In this document: positions 1-8,650 of the stretch, in pieces
Numbering within the stretch: position 1 is the stretch's first letter
Layout of the letters: every line of letters starts with the position of its first letter
NCBI GenBank assembly: GCA_934096605.1
Contig: CAKOMI010000003.1
Coordinates: 1 to 62,293, forward strand
Length of the DNA stretch: 62,293 nucleotides
DNA from: an uncultured Bacilli bacterium
GTDB lineage: Bacteria > Bacillota_I > Bacilli_A > RF39 > UBA660
Direction of reading: 5' to 3'
Made by a program: the position numbers and the translations under genes
The notes under the pieces: generated by a model
Databases searched by the model: none
What the model was told of the DNA's origin: nothing
What the model saw: the letters and a program-made list of their open reading frames with translations, nothing else

Positions 1-185
1 ATTGCAAATTTGACAAAAAAAGTCCAGTTTTATGAGCGTTAGTTAGATTTTTTATTTTCAAAAGTGTTTAAGTTCCGTGATATGGTCTACTTAGTAATAT
101 TAAGTTTTCAAATAATATGGAGTGTAGTACTTTATTATGAAAAAATAAAATTGCATAAAAAAAATTAAAAAATCAATTTTTTTCC

Positions 186-215
186 TTGACAACATAATAT
201 ATAATATAGTAAACT
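186..215 (+). promoter_or_regulatory. Probable promoter of tRNA-Ser
   Basis: A perfect -35 TTGACA lies at 186-191. The best-spaced -10 is TAAACT at 210-215, with an 18-nt spacer. The -10 is imperfect and other AT-rich hexamers overlap it, so only the -35 is firm. The tRNA begins about 22 nt downstream. Confidence 0.5.
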
Positions 216-237
216 TTAACAGTAATCACTTGGTAAT

Positions 238-328
238 GGAGTAGTACTCAAGAGGCTGAAGAGGCGTCCCTGCTAAGGATGTAGACCGGGTAACTGGTGC
301 GAGAGTTCGAATCTCTCCTGCTCCGCCA
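238..328 (+). tRNA. tRNA-Ser(GCT)
   Basis: Class II tRNA of 91 nt with a long variable arm, which fits serine. The acceptor strand GGAGTAG pairs with CTGCTCC near the 3' end (one G-T pair). The anticodon GCT is at 272-274, the T arm carries GTTCGAATC, and CCA is encoded at 326-328. It reads AGC/AGT codons. Confidence 0.95.
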
Positions 329-390
329 TATGTGTTTATAATCCAGTTTATGGTTTATATAAAAATTTTTATCAAATTGATAAAAAAGAC

Positions 391-419
391 TTGTCAAACG
401 ATACAAAATAAGTTAAAAT
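391..419 (+). promoter_or_regulatory. Promoter of the tRNA-Ile/tRNA-Glu unit
   Basis: TTGTCA (391-396) and TAAAAT (414-419) are separated by exactly 17 nt, a good vegetative (sigma-A type) promoter. The predicted start is about 14 nt before the tRNA-Ile 5' end. Confidence 0.7.
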
Positions 420-439
420 TAAATAGTCGTTGACAAAAT

Positions 440-516
<77 letters not shown>

Positions 517-526
517 TTTTGTTTAT

Positions 527-603
527 GGCCCGTTGGTGAAGTGGTTGAACACACATGCCTTTCACGCATGCATTCATGGGTTCAAATCCCGTACGGGTCA
601 CCA
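527..603 (+). tRNA. tRNA-Glu(TTC)
   Basis: A 77-nt cloverleaf. The acceptor GGCCCGT pairs with ACGGGTC, the anticodon loop CTTTCAC places TTC at 561-563, the T loop is GTTCAAATC, and CCA is encoded at 601-603. It is the last gene of the tRNA unit and is followed by an intrinsic terminator. Confidence 0.95.
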
Positions 604-616
604 GTTTTGTAATAAT

Positions 617-638
617 CCCTTTATTTAAAGGGTTTTTT
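617..638 (+). terminator. Intrinsic terminator of the tRNA unit
   Basis: CCCTTT and AAAGGG form a short hairpin followed directly by six T residues, 13 nt after tRNA-Glu. Confidence 0.75.
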
Positions 639-791
639 CATACTTTCAAACTCTTTCAAACACACTTGCAACACACTATTTTAAGTTATTTATAATTTTA
701 GTCATGTTTTTTAGCTCACTTTCATGCAAATGTGTATGAATATTTAATGTCATAGATATTGGGGGAATATTCTTATTTTAATTACTCCCAA

Positions 792-824
792 ATAAAAAAT
801 TCTCCTTAAAGGAGATTTTTTTTC
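792..824 (-). terminator. Terminator at the end of the CorA-type gene
   Basis: TCTCC/GGAGA hairpin (801-815) with an A-tract on its left, which is a T-tract on the minus strand, and a T-tract on its right. It can work in both directions. The stop codon of the CorA-type gene lies inside the hairpin. Confidence 0.7.
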
Positions 825-1678
825 TTTAAAATAAGTATTAAAATAATAGCTACTAAAAATGATATTAAAACAATTAATAAAAACGAAAAAGGATTAGTAC
901 CAAATTCCCCAAGAGAAAGATTCATACCTAAAAAAGAAGAAATCATTGTTGGTATAGAAATAACTAAAGTAACAGAAGTTAAAAATTTCATAACATCATT
1001 TAAATTATTAGAAATAATAGAACTATATGTATCCATAGTACTTTCTAATATTTCTCGGTAAATATTAGCCATTTCAATTGCTTGATTAATTTCTAACTCA
1101 GCATCTATAATAAGTTCTGTATTATTACTAAAATTATCAATCTTTTTAATCTTTTCTAATAAAGAACGATTTCCTTGTAATGCAGTAGTAAAATAAAGCA
1201 AACTTTTTTGTAATGTTAACATATGTTCTAAATCTTTATTGCTAGTTGATTTAATTAATGTTTTTTCTTTTTCTAAAATATCTTCTTGAATCTCATTTAA
1301 ATACTTTATAAAATACTCAGTACTTTTCATTATCCAAATAACAGGATTAGTAATATCTATATTTTCGTTAGCCTTTAATTCTTCTATTAACGGATGTTCA
1401 TTTAAAGAAATAGAAAGTAAAATATTACCATTTAAAAATAAACTAACTGGATAAGATCTATATTTTTTATTATCACTAGTCTCTATAACATAAGGCATTT
1501 TAAAAACGTAAGTTGTAACATTACCATTTATATCTATATGTGGTGTTTCAAACTTATCAGTTGCCTTAATTAAATCGTTATAATCAAAAGCATATGTATC
1601 ACTTAATTCTTTTAATTTCTTTTCACTAGGATTACTAAAATTTAGCCATTTAAATTCTTTTAAATCTTTACTATTCAT
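806..1678 (-). CDS. corA: CorA-family divalent metal ion transporter
   Basis: A 290-residue CorA-type channel protein, which in characterised members imports Mg2+ (also Co2+/Ni2+) through a membrane pentamer. The order is typical: a soluble alpha/beta and long-helix N-terminal part (about 1-225), then two C-terminal membrane helices. The first helix ends in the family signature GMN (in FLGMNLSLGE) and the tail is basic (KKKN). I chose the ATG at 1678 over an upstream in-frame codon at 1705, because GGTGAT sits 3 nt before it. A minus-strand extended -10 (TGG-TATCAT, 1694-1699) lies just upstream, back to back with the promoter of the U32 gene. Ion specificity cannot be read from the sequence. 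Confidence 0.88.
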   Translation of the reverse strand: MNSKDLKEFKWLNFSNPSEKKLKELSDTYAFDYNDLIKATDKFETPHIDINGNVTTYVFKMPYVIETSDNKKYRSYPVSLFLNGNILLSISLNEHPLIEELKANENIDITNPVIWIMKSTEYFIKYLNEIQEDILEKEKTLIKSTSNKDLEHMLTLQKSLLYFTTALQGNRSLLEKIKKIDNFSNNTELIIDAELEINQAIEMANIYREILESTMDTYSSIISNNLNDVMKFLTSVTLVISIPTMISSFLGMNLSLGEFGTNPFSFLLIVLISFLVAIILILILKKKNLL

Positions 1679-1710
1679 ATTATCACCATCTTTATGATAC
1701 CACATAATCG

Positions 1711-1719
1711 TGTTATAAT
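1711..1719 (+). promoter_or_regulatory. Extended -10 promoter of the U32 gene
   Basis: TGT followed by TATAAT (1714-1719) is an extended -10 with no clear -35. The predicted start is about 15 nt before the ATG at 1741. A divergent -10 for the CorA-type gene lies 15-20 nt to the left. Confidence 0.55.
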
Positions 1720-1740
1720 AAATCCGTAAGGACGTGTTTT

Positions 1741-3219
1741 ATGCAAAAAGAATTATTAGTGCCCGTAGGCTCATTTGAAACTTTAAAGTACGCTATTTGT
1801 GGTGGAGCAGACGCAGTCTATCTAGGTGGCCAAAAATTTGGGGCTCGTGCCTACGCTAAAAACCTTTCAGAAAGTGAAATAATTAAAGCTAGGGAGTATT
1901 GTCATTTATATGGTGTAAAAATCTATGTAACTGTCAATACTATGCTTTTTGAAAGTGCTTTTACAAGTGCGGCAGAATATATTGATTTTTTATATAATGC
2001 TCATGTAGATGCCTTAATAGTTAGTGATTTAGGCTTAATTTCTTATATTCATAAGAATTATCCTGACTTAGAAATTCATGCTTCAACCCAAGCCCATACT
2101 TTTAATCAAGATGAAGTATCATTCTTAAAAACTCTTGGTGTCAAAAGGGTAGTATTTGATCGTGAAATGTCTTTAGAAGAAATAGAAAATATTAAAGATA
2201 TCGAAAAAGAAGTTTTTATTCATGGTGCTTTATGTGCTTGCTATTCAGGCCAATGTCTTATTAGTGCGTTACACAAAAAAAGAAGTGGTAACCTTGGTAG
2301 TTGTGAAGGTAGCTGTCGTATGCCTTATAAATTATATCGTCATAATAAACAAATAAATGACTATGGAGCCTATCCTTTGTCTACTAAAGAACTAAATACT
2401 AGTACTTCTTTTGCTAAATTATTAAAAAGTGATATAACTAGTTTTAAAATAGAAGGACGAATGAAAAGTAAAGAATATGTTTATTATGTTACTCGTTTAT
2501 ATAAAAGATTAATGGAAGAATATAGTAAATATAAAACTTGTACGGTTACCAATGAAGATACAAAAACACTTGAATGCCTTTTTTATCGTGGCTTCACTAA
2601 TGGCTATCTATTTAATGAAAAAAATATCTATGCACCTAAAACTAGTAATCATCAAGGTTCATTCTTAGGTGATGTTGTATCTATTAGAAAAGACAAGCTT
2701 GGTATTAAACTTGCAAGTGATTTATATCAGGGTGACGCTATTCGTTTTACGTTTGATAATACTGGTATGTATGTTAATTATTTGTATGATGCCAAAGACA
2801 ATTTAATATCTCATGGTGTAAAAGGTAGTATTGTATATGTAAAAAATAGCAATGATAAACTAATCAATTCTTCTGTTCGTAAAACAGTTAATTCCGTGTT
2901 AATTAAAAACTTAAACAATATAACAGAACCAAAAATAAAAATTACTATGTCATTTACATGTACAACGAGTGATATTTCACTAACTATTTCAGATCTCCAA
3001 AATAATATTACAGTTAAATATTCAGGGGCAGAACCTGCTACAAACAAAATAACAACTAAAGAAGAAATTGAGTCCAAATTATTAAAACTTGGCAATACTC
3101 CCTTTATATGTAAAAATATTACAATTAATATTATAGGTGATTTGTTTATTCCTATTTCCAAGGTCAATAATTTAAGAAGAGAAGCAATTACTAAACTAAT
3201 TGAAAGGAGATCTAAATAA
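1741..3219 (+). CDS. Peptidase U32-family protein (tRNA hydroxylation TrhP/YrrO-like)
   Basis: A 492-residue member of the peptidase U32 family. The N-terminal TIM-barrel motif LLVPVGSFETLKYAICGGAD and the cysteine-rich core (FIHGALCACYSGQC, then GNLGSCEGSCRMPY) are the family hallmarks; the cysteines probably hold an iron-sulfur cluster. Known relatives of this length (E. coli TrhP, B. subtilis YrrO) take part in prephenate-dependent hydroxylation of tRNA U34; others are called collagenase-like from early work. The C-terminal part (about 300-490) matches the usual U32 C-terminal extension. SD-like TAAGGA precedes the ATG. The stop codon overlaps the start of the next gene (TAATG), so translation is coupled and the two probably act together. 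Confidence 0.85.
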   Translation: MQKELLVPVGSFETLKYAICGGADAVYLGGQKFGARAYAKNLSESEIIKAREYCHLYGVKIYVTVNTMLFESAFTSAAEYIDFLYNAHVDALIVSDLGLISYIHKNYPDLEIHASTQAHTFNQDEVSFLKTLGVKRVVFDREMSLEEIENIKDIEKEVFIHGALCACYSGQCLISALHKKRSGNLGSCEGSCRMPYKLYRHNKQINDYGAYPLSTKELNTSTSFAKLLKSDITSFKIEGRMKSKEYVYYVTRLYKRLMEEYSKYKTCTVTNEDTKTLECLFYRGFTNGYLFNEKNIYAPKTSNHQGSFLGDVVSIRKDKLGIKLASDLYQGDAIRFTFDNTGMYVNYLYDAKDNLISHGVKGSIVYVKNSNDKLINSSVRKTVNSVLIKNLNNITEPKIKITMSFTCTTSDISLTISDLQNNITVKYSGAEPATNKITTKEEIESKLLKLGNTPFICKNITINIIGDLFIPISKVNNLRREAITKLIERRSK

Positions 3220-3842
3220 TGATAAATCTTTTTGTTTTTATTACTAATGAAGAACAATATAAAGAATTATTAAAATATCCTATTAAGGCTATTTGTACAA
3301 ACAATTATGAGTTAGCTTTAAAACATCAAGATATTTATTATGAAATAGGTAGTGATGAGACTTTAGATATAATACCAACTAATTTACTTGCTAATGATAC
3401 AGGTATCATCTATAAATACAAAGATAGTCATAATATTATAACTAATTTTAATTTAAATGTAGCTAATACGGCCACAATTAAACTTTTAAAAGAGAATAAT
3501 GTTAAATATATAGGTATATCTTTAGAATGTTCTATTATAGACTTAGAAAATTTATCTTTTAAAGATAATATTATCTGTTACTTATATGGTAGACCAAAGG
3601 TAATGTTTTTAAAAAGCCATCCCTTCTTGCAAGATGGTGATATTTTAAAAAATATTAATAATAAAGAATACCAAGTCAAAAAAGAAAAAGACAAAATAGT
3701 TTTATACCATTATGACGTGTTAGATAAAAGAAAACATTTAAGTGCTTATACAACTAGTGGTATAAACAATTTCTATTTACATTTTACGAATGAATCACCA
3801 TCTATGCTAGCAGATATTATAAAAAGCATTATTGAAAAATAA
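3219..3842 (+). CDS. Hypothetical protein coupled to the U32 gene
   Basis: A 207-residue soluble protein with no signal peptide or membrane segment. I do not recognise a domain. The start overlaps the last base of the U32 stop codon, and AAAGGAG at 3204-3210 serves as its SD inside the upstream gene. In Bacillus the U32 protein YrrO is paired with a second, shorter U32-like protein (YrrN); this gene holds the same kind of partner position on the other side and may be a much-diverged partner, but that rests on context only. No cysteine cluster is seen. Confidence 0.6.
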   Translation: MINLFVFITNEEQYKELLKYPIKAICTNNYELALKHQDIYYEIGSDETLDIIPTNLLANDTGIIYKYKDSHNIITNFNLNVANTATIKLLKENNVKYIGISLECSIIDLENLSFKDNIICYLYGRPKVMFLKSHPFLQDGDILKNINNKEYQVKKEKDKIVLYHYDVLDKRKHLSAYTTSGINNFYLHFTNESPSMLADIIKSIIEK

Positions 3843-3925
3843 AATCATGTCAAATTAGCTATAACTTATGACTTTTATTAAAAAATTTGATATAGTATAA
3901 GAGTAATATAGAAAGGGGTGTGGTT

Positions 3926-4675
3926 ATGCAACCACCAAAAGTAATGGCTCATTTAAAACCTGCACATATTTCTTGTTCTAGAGAAGAGATTGCACCTATT
4001 GTAATTATGCCAGGAGATCCGCTAAGAGCTAAATATATATCTGAAAAATATTTAGAAGATGCTAAATTAATTAATACCGTTAGAAACATGTATGGCTATA
4101 CTGGAACATATAAAGGCACTCGTGTAACTGTCATGGCTCATGGTATGGGTATGCCTAGTGTAAGTATTTATGCATTTGAATTACTATATTTCTTTGGTGT
4201 AAAAAAAATAATAAGAATTGGTACATGTGGAGCATTAGACGAAAGAATAAATGTTCCTGAGTTAATTATTGCTAGTGATAGTTATACAGAAGCGAACTTT
4301 GCTTATTCATATAATGGAGATCCTACGCATATTGCTTATCCCAGTGAAAATCTTACTAGTATTATTACTAAAAAAGCTCAAGAAAAAGGCTTAAATTATC
4401 ACGTTGGAACAGTTATGTGTACTGAACAATTTGGCTTTTATTCTGATAATGAACATGTCTTAAATAGAGTTCCTAAAGATATTCACTTATTAGGTGAAGA
4501 AATGGAAACTTTTGCTTTGTTTCATATAGCAAATAGTTTTAAAGCCGAGTCAGCCGCGATATTAACAGTTGTAGATAGCAAATTTAATGAAGATTTCTTA
4601 ACTCCAGAACAAAGAGAGAAGTCGTTAGATGATATGATAACACTTGCTTTAGATAGCATAGTAAAAGAGGACTAA
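3926..4675 (+). CDS. deoD: Purine-nucleoside phosphorylase, DeoD type
   Basis: Reversible phosphorolysis of purine (deoxy)nucleosides to base and (deoxy)ribose-1-phosphate, in salvage; DeoD enzymes are cytosolic hexamers. The phosphate-binding motif VIMPGDPLRAKYI is near the N-terminus, followed by NMYGYTGTYKG, HGMGMPS, RIGTCGAL and the substrate-binding LGEEMETFAL. The 249-residue length is slightly above the usual 235 because of a short N-terminal extension (QPPKVMAHLKPAHISCSRE). The start is the ATG at 3926, preceded by GAAAGGGG at normal spacing; an in-frame GTG at 3920 lies too close to that SD. Its TAA stop lies inside the 18-bp hairpin shared with the convergent collagen-like gene. Confidence 0.95.
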   Translation: MQPPKVMAHLKPAHISCSREEIAPIVIMPGDPLRAKYISEKYLEDAKLINTVRNMYGYTGTYKGTRVTVMAHGMGMPSVSIYAFELLYFFGVKKIIRIGTCGALDERINVPELIIASDSYTEANFAYSYNGDPTHIAYPSENLTSIITKKAQEKGLNYHVGTVMCTEQFGFYSDNEHVLNRVPKDIHLLGEEMETFALFHIANSFKAESAAILTVVDSKFNEDFLTPEQREKSLDDMITLALDSIVKED

Positions 4676-4695
4676 ATAGTCCTCTTTTACTATGC
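4656..4695. terminator. Convergent bidirectional terminator, 18-bp perfect stem
   Basis: The arms 4656-4673 and 4678-4695 are perfect reverse complements around a 4-nt loop (AAAT), with an AAAAGAGG/CCTCTTTT core that gives U-tracts on both strands. It contains the stop codons of both deoD and the convergent collagen-like gene. Confidence 0.85.
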
Positions 4696-5502
4696 GGCTG
4701 GTCCTGTAGGTCCTTGTGGAATAGTTAAATCTAACGAATAAGTATTATTGCCTAAATTGTTAATAGTTGCAGCTGCATTAGTTCCAGGATTTCCAGTTGT
4801 TACTGTTCCAATTTGTAAATTGATCGCGGGTCCGGTAGGCCCCGTAGGTCCTTGTTCACCAGCAGCACCAGCAACCCCTTGTGGTCCAGTAGGTCCAGTA
4901 GGCCCCGTAGGTCCAGTAGGTCCGGTAGGTCCTTGCTCACCAGCAGTACCAGCGATACCTTGTGGTCCAGTAGGTCCGGTAGGTCCCGTAGGTCCTTGTT
5001 CACCAGCAGCACCAGCAATACCTTGTGGTCCAGTAGGTCCGGTAGGTCCTTGCTCACCAGCAGTACCAGCGATACCTTGTGGTCCAGTAGGTCCAGTAGG
5101 TCCTTGTTCACCAGCAGTACCAGCGATACCTTGTGGTCCAGTAGGTCCAGTAGGTCCTTGTTCACCAGCAGCCCCAGCAACCCCTTGTGGTCCAGTAGGT
5201 CCGGTAGGTCCTTGCTCACCAGCAGTACCAGCAATACCTTGTGGTCCAGTAGGTCCAGTAGGTCCAGCCGGTATAACAAAATTTAATATAGCATTTTCAT
5301 TAGTTCCAGCATTAACAACCGATGCACTAGAGCCTGGAAGCCCTTGTGTTGTTGTTCCGACACTTATAGTTGCCGGTCCTTGAGGTCCCGTAGGTCCCGT
5401 AGGACCAATCACACTCCTGCTTGAACAGCAGCAGCTTTGTTGTAAACTGTTTTTTTGAGCATTTTTTACATAATTATATGCTCTTTGATAATCTTGATCC
5501 AT
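4690..5502 (-). CDS. Collagen-like repeat surface protein
   Basis: A 270-residue protein dominated by Gly-X-Y triplets (GPTGPTGPQGIAGTAGEQ, an 18-residue unit repeated about eight times with slips). The short N-terminal head contains a Cys-Cys-Cys cluster and the C-terminal part (INLQIGTVTTG...) is non-collagenous. There is no signal peptide. In spore-formers, proteins of this layout (BclA-like) form hair-like exosporium filaments, with a short N-terminal head for attachment. The sporulation genes elsewhere in this window make a spore-surface role plausible but unproven. SD AAGGTG precedes the ATG. On the minus strand, CATATTTTA (5554-5562) about 60 nt upstream resembles the -10 of mother-cell sigma factors (CATA-N3-TA). 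Confidence 0.85.
   Translation of the reverse strand: MDQDYQRAYNYVKNAQKNSLQQSCCCSSRSVIGPTGPTGPQGPATISVGTTTQGLPGSSASVVNAGTNENAILNFVIPAGPTGPTGPQGIAGTAGEQGPTGPTGPQGVAGAAGEQGPTGPTGPQGIAGTAGEQGPTGPTGPQGIAGTAGEQGPTGPTGPQGIAGAAGEQGPTGPTGPTGPQGIAGTAGEQGPTGPTGPTGPTGPTGPQGVAGAAGEQGPTGPTGPAINLQIGTVTTGNPGTNAAATINNLGNNTYSLDLTIPQGPTGPAA
4850..5270 (-). repeat. Tandem 54-bp coding repeats of the collagen-like gene
   Basis: Degenerate 54-bp units encode GPTGPTGPQG(I/V)AG(T/A)AGEQ. Inside them, 9-bp GGTCCAGTA-type subrepeats vary in copy number. Such repeats change length by slippage and can confuse assembly. Confidence 0.85.
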
Positions 5503-5919
5503 AATTAAACACCTTTTCTTCTAAAGGATAATAACAAATTAATCCCTTTATATTAAAATATGTCAGAAGAAATATTTTGTATATGCTAATACCCAAGATA
5601 AATATATATTAATCCATAAAATAAGCGATATATGCTGTGTTTCTTTTCCAGAAACATTCATGATAAATCATAAAAATAAAGACTTATAATTAGACATAAG
5701 AACAAAATTTTAATTTGCCAAAAATTTAATTAAATGGCCATAAAATAATTCAAATTACTATTATCTTTAATTTAGATATTACTTAAATGTATCATTAGTT
5801 TTTATCAATTTAAAAGACATTATCTAACTTTTACATTAATTATTTTCCTATTTATTCGATTTTTATAAAATTTTCTTAAAAATATGGTATAATTTTTAAC
5901 ATAGGAAGAGTGGTTAAAG
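5503..5919. other. Intergenic region, 417 bp
   Basis: AT-rich spacer between two divergent genes. I see no ORF or RNA fold. Its right end holds an extended -10 (TGG-TATAAT, 5885-5893) for the next gene. Its left end holds the possible sporulation-type -10 (5554-5562) for the collagen-like gene. Confidence 0.6.
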
Positions 5920-8235
5920 ATGAATAAAGAAATAGAAGAACTTATTAGTGTGATAGATAAAGTAGCTAATGAACTAATTATCTCTAGAGTAAAACATGAA
6001 GATTTATTAAAAAGTTATGATGCTTATTTAGAAACTTTAGCAGATTTAGACGATAAAATTATATCTAAGAAAAATGTTAATAAAACATTGCTTGATAGTT
6101 ATAAAATCACGCGCGCAACTTATCAGTTAGAAATAAATAAGTTATTAAGTAAAATTGTAACTAGTGAAAAAGAAATTGCTTCTGCCAAAGAAGAATTAAG
6201 TGATTTAACTTTCTTAAAAGAAACATATGCCAAAAAGCTAAATTTAATTTATAAAATTAAAGCAATAGAGGTGTCTTCACTAAATTCACCAGAAAATATG
6301 TTAGAGCAAGTCAAAAGCTATTCTGGTAAAGAAATGAAAATTCTAAAAGAAGAGGTTAAAAACTATCAAGCTCTTATAGATTCCCTTGGTCTTATTGATA
6401 TAAAACTTTGCAGTGTGTTTGCTAAAGTAAAAGAAAAAGAAGAAATAAAAGATATTAATTTTGAAGAAAGTTATTTAGTTACAGAGCCACCAGTTGATGA
6501 TTTAGAAACTTTACAAAAAGAGCGTGACAACATAATAAATGCTATGACTAGTATTGAAAATATGCCTGGCAAAAAAGCTTTATTTAGTGTGAAAAATAAT
6601 GGTAATCAAATAAAAAAGCAAATATCTTCTCGTTACTTAGCTAAATATAAAGGCCTATATAATAAATTAACAGTTCTTGATTTAGAAATTGCCTCTTTAA
6701 AAACTAATACAATGCGTATTACTTTTGATGAAAATTTATATAATAACATGACTGAGCTTCAAAAACTTGCATATGCTGCTAACTTAGAATTGCAAATTGA
6801 AAATAGTGAGTACGTAGGTCCAGTCTATGTCGATAAGCATACCAATAAAAAAATACCTGTGGCCTATAAAAGTCTTTATGAAAGATTACTAAGAATTACT
6901 AATCCAAAGAAAAAAAATAATTATTTAGAAAGTCCATTAAGTAAAGAGTACTTAAGTAAGAAAACATTAAGTGATCAAAAAGATTATTATAAAGCCCTTG
7001 TTATACAGATAATTTCATCACCTGTATCAAATCCAGTCGAATATTCTTATAAAGGTGTTTCAGTGACTATAGATGCAAGTTTATTGTCTTTATTTAAAGA
7101 GACTATTGCAAACTATGAAGAAGTAATGCAAAAAGCAGAAGAAGAACTTAAAGCTGTTAATATTAAAATTGAGAATATTGATAGCCTTTTACCAAATGAG
7201 CCTATTAAAGTAACTTCTAAAAATAAAGAAATAACTATCGATAAAAATAATGTCGTTACCCTTAGTGAACTTTCAAGTAGTGCCAGCAACTTAGAAGAGT
7301 TAATGAATGATAATTTAAATGATGATATTCCTCTTGATTATCCAAAAGACTTAGATATTACTCTTGATGAAGAATATATAAAAACTTTAAATCAAGAAGA
7401 ACAAAAAGCTTATTATAAATTAAAACTCCATGATATTGAGCTTCATTCTACTAATGCTGCCAAAGTTTTAGAAACAGTTGATAAACAGCCTTATCGTTAT
7501 GATGAACACTACAGTGGTCTTTTCCATGAAATAGTAAGAAGATACAATAATATTTTAAAAAATGAAGCAAAACCTCTTACTGTTGTAGAAAAAAGACGTC
7601 CAAAATTCTTGACTAAAATAAAAAGTGAACTTAAAAAGAAGGGGGTTCAAATAGCCCTTGGTGCCGTCGCATTACTTGGTGTTTTAGCCGCTAATCATAA
7701 AAATAATTTAAATTTAGAAGAAAATGTTATTGAAGTACCTTCTGTTACTAATATTGAAGCCCTAAGTAGTGTAGACGAAGCCAAAACTTTAGAAGATGAA
7801 AAAATTCTTGATATAGTAAATACCACTTTAGAAAATGATAATAAAGAGTTAGAAGAACAAGAAGTTCTAGGTCAAACATTTAGACTTAATGAAGGGGCTA
7901 AAATCTATCATCGCTATTACTCAAGTGAAGGTGCTTCACCAACTTTCAAAAGTGATCTATATACAACCATCGGTGTTTTATTAGAAACTAATTATGGCGA
8001 AGAAATAAGAGTTGATTATAACACTCCAGATTGCGAGGAAATTATAGCCAATGTTTTAGAACAAGGTGGCAAAATAATTAAAAGACAAGCCGTATGTGCT
8101 TCTGGCTTACAAGATTTCTTAACCACTGGCATTCCTACTGGTATTGTTGATGAAAGTACTATTAGCCTTGTGAATGAAAATTCTCAGTTAAAAGATATGA
8201 TCATTAACTCACTAAATAATGGAAGGAGTAGATAA
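5920..8235 (+). CDS. Large coiled-coil, single-pass membrane protein, unknown function
   Basis: A 771-residue protein I cannot assign. Residues 1-180 are rich in Glu/Lys/Leu heptad-like stretches (probable coiled coil). The middle (about 200-560) is mixed and charged. One hydrophobic helix (IALGAVALLGVLAA, about 575-592) follows a basic stretch, giving an N-in/C-out orientation by the positive-inside rule. The C-terminal part (about 645-770) looks like a small folded domain with cysteines (NTPDCEEI, QAVCASGL). A long cytoplasmic coiled coil with a short extracytoplasmic domain suggests a structural or signalling role, but this is inference. The SD is GGAAGAG. An extended -10 lies at 5885-5893. 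The end is coupled to the following small gene. Confidence 0.65.
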   Translation: MNKEIEELISVIDKVANELIISRVKHEDLLKSYDAYLETLADLDDKIISKKNVNKTLLDSYKITRATYQLEINKLLSKIVTSEKEIASAKEELSDLTFLKETYAKKLNLIYKIKAIEVSSLNSPENMLEQVKSYSGKEMKILKEEVKNYQALIDSLGLIDIKLCSVFAKVKEKEEIKDINFEESYLVTEPPVDDLETLQKERDNIINAMTSIENMPGKKALFSVKNNGNQIKKQISSRYLAKYKGLYNKLTVLDLEIASLKTNTMRITFDENLYNNMTELQKLAYAANLELQIENSEYVGPVYVDKHTNKKIPVAYKSLYERLLRITNPKKKNNYLESPLSKEYLSKKTLSDQKDYYKALVIQIISSPVSNPVEYSYKGVSVTIDASLLSLFKETIANYEEVMQKAEEELKAVNIKIENIDSLLPNEPIKVTSKNKEITIDKNNVVTLSELSSSASNLEELMNDNLNDDIPLDYPKDLDITLDEEYIKTLNQEEQKAYYKLKLHDIELHSTNAAKVLETVDKQPYRYDEHYSGLFHEIVRRYNNILKNEAKPLTVVEKRRPKFLTKIKSELKKKGVQIALGAVALLGVLAANHKNNLNLEENVIEVPSVTNIEALSSVDEAKTLEDEKILDIVNTTLENDNKELEEQEVLGQTFRLNEGAKIYHRYYSSEGASPTFKSDLYTTIGVLLETNYGEEIRVDYNTPDCEEIIANVLEQGGKIIKRQAVCASGLQDFLTTGIPTGIVDESTISLVNENSQLKDMIINSLNNGRSR

Positions 8236-8236
8236 A

Positions 8237-8491
8237 ATGATTTTTCAAGAATATGATATTGTAAGAATTGATAATAAAGAATACGTTATTGCTAAAACAA
8301 AAGAGATTAGTAAAACAAAATATTTCTTATTAGTTAGAGTGGATGAAGAAGAAAATGTTTACTCAGATGACATTCTAATTATGAAACAATCAATTTATAA
8401 TAATATTGAACCAGACAAACTATATCCTTTAAATGAAGAAGAGAAAGATTCTGTTTATCCAATGCTAAAAGAATTGTTAGAAGAAGTCTAA
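8237..8491 (+). CDS. Small acidic protein downstream of the coiled-coil protein
   Basis: An 84-residue protein (MIFQEYDIVRIDNKEYVIAK...). The N-terminal half resembles a small beta-barrel of the DUF1292/CarD-like kind (DIVRIDNKEYVI...YFLLVRVDEEENVY), but the match is too weak to name. I chose the ATG at 8237, directly after the upstream TAA, because GGAAGGAG (8221-8228) is correctly placed for it. The upstream in-frame ATG at 8219 would precede that SD. Same operon as the 771-residue protein. Confidence 0.65.
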   Translation: MIFQEYDIVRIDNKEYVIAKTKEISKTKYFLLVRVDEEENVYSDDILIMKQSIYNNIEPDKLYPLNEEEKDSVYPMLKELLEEV

Positions 8492-8650
8492 TCTCTTTTT
8501 TTTATGCTTTAAAAGCCTTTATATTCCTAGTATTTAAGTGTGTTCGACAATATGCGATAACATGTGAGTTTCTCTAACAAAATCTCCTAAAATATCCCCC
8601 TTGTCTAAATTACAAACTTGTTTTAGTATAACTTAGCAAGAAGGGCATCT

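Noticed and set aside
2811..3257. 148-codon hydrophobic minus-strand frame
   Set aside because: It is antisense to the C-terminal part of the U32 gene and the start of its partner; no SD.
4850..5270. Regular repeats that might be taken for a CRISPR array
   Set aside because: The repeats are in-frame collagen triplets without unique spacers, and no cas genes are present.
4748..5383. Long Gly/Pro-rich open frames on the plus strand and in a second minus frame across the collagen-like gene
   Set aside because: They are shadows of the 54-bp coding repeats; only the 4690-5502 minus frame has an SD, a non-repeat head and tail, and regular Gly-X-Y periodicity.
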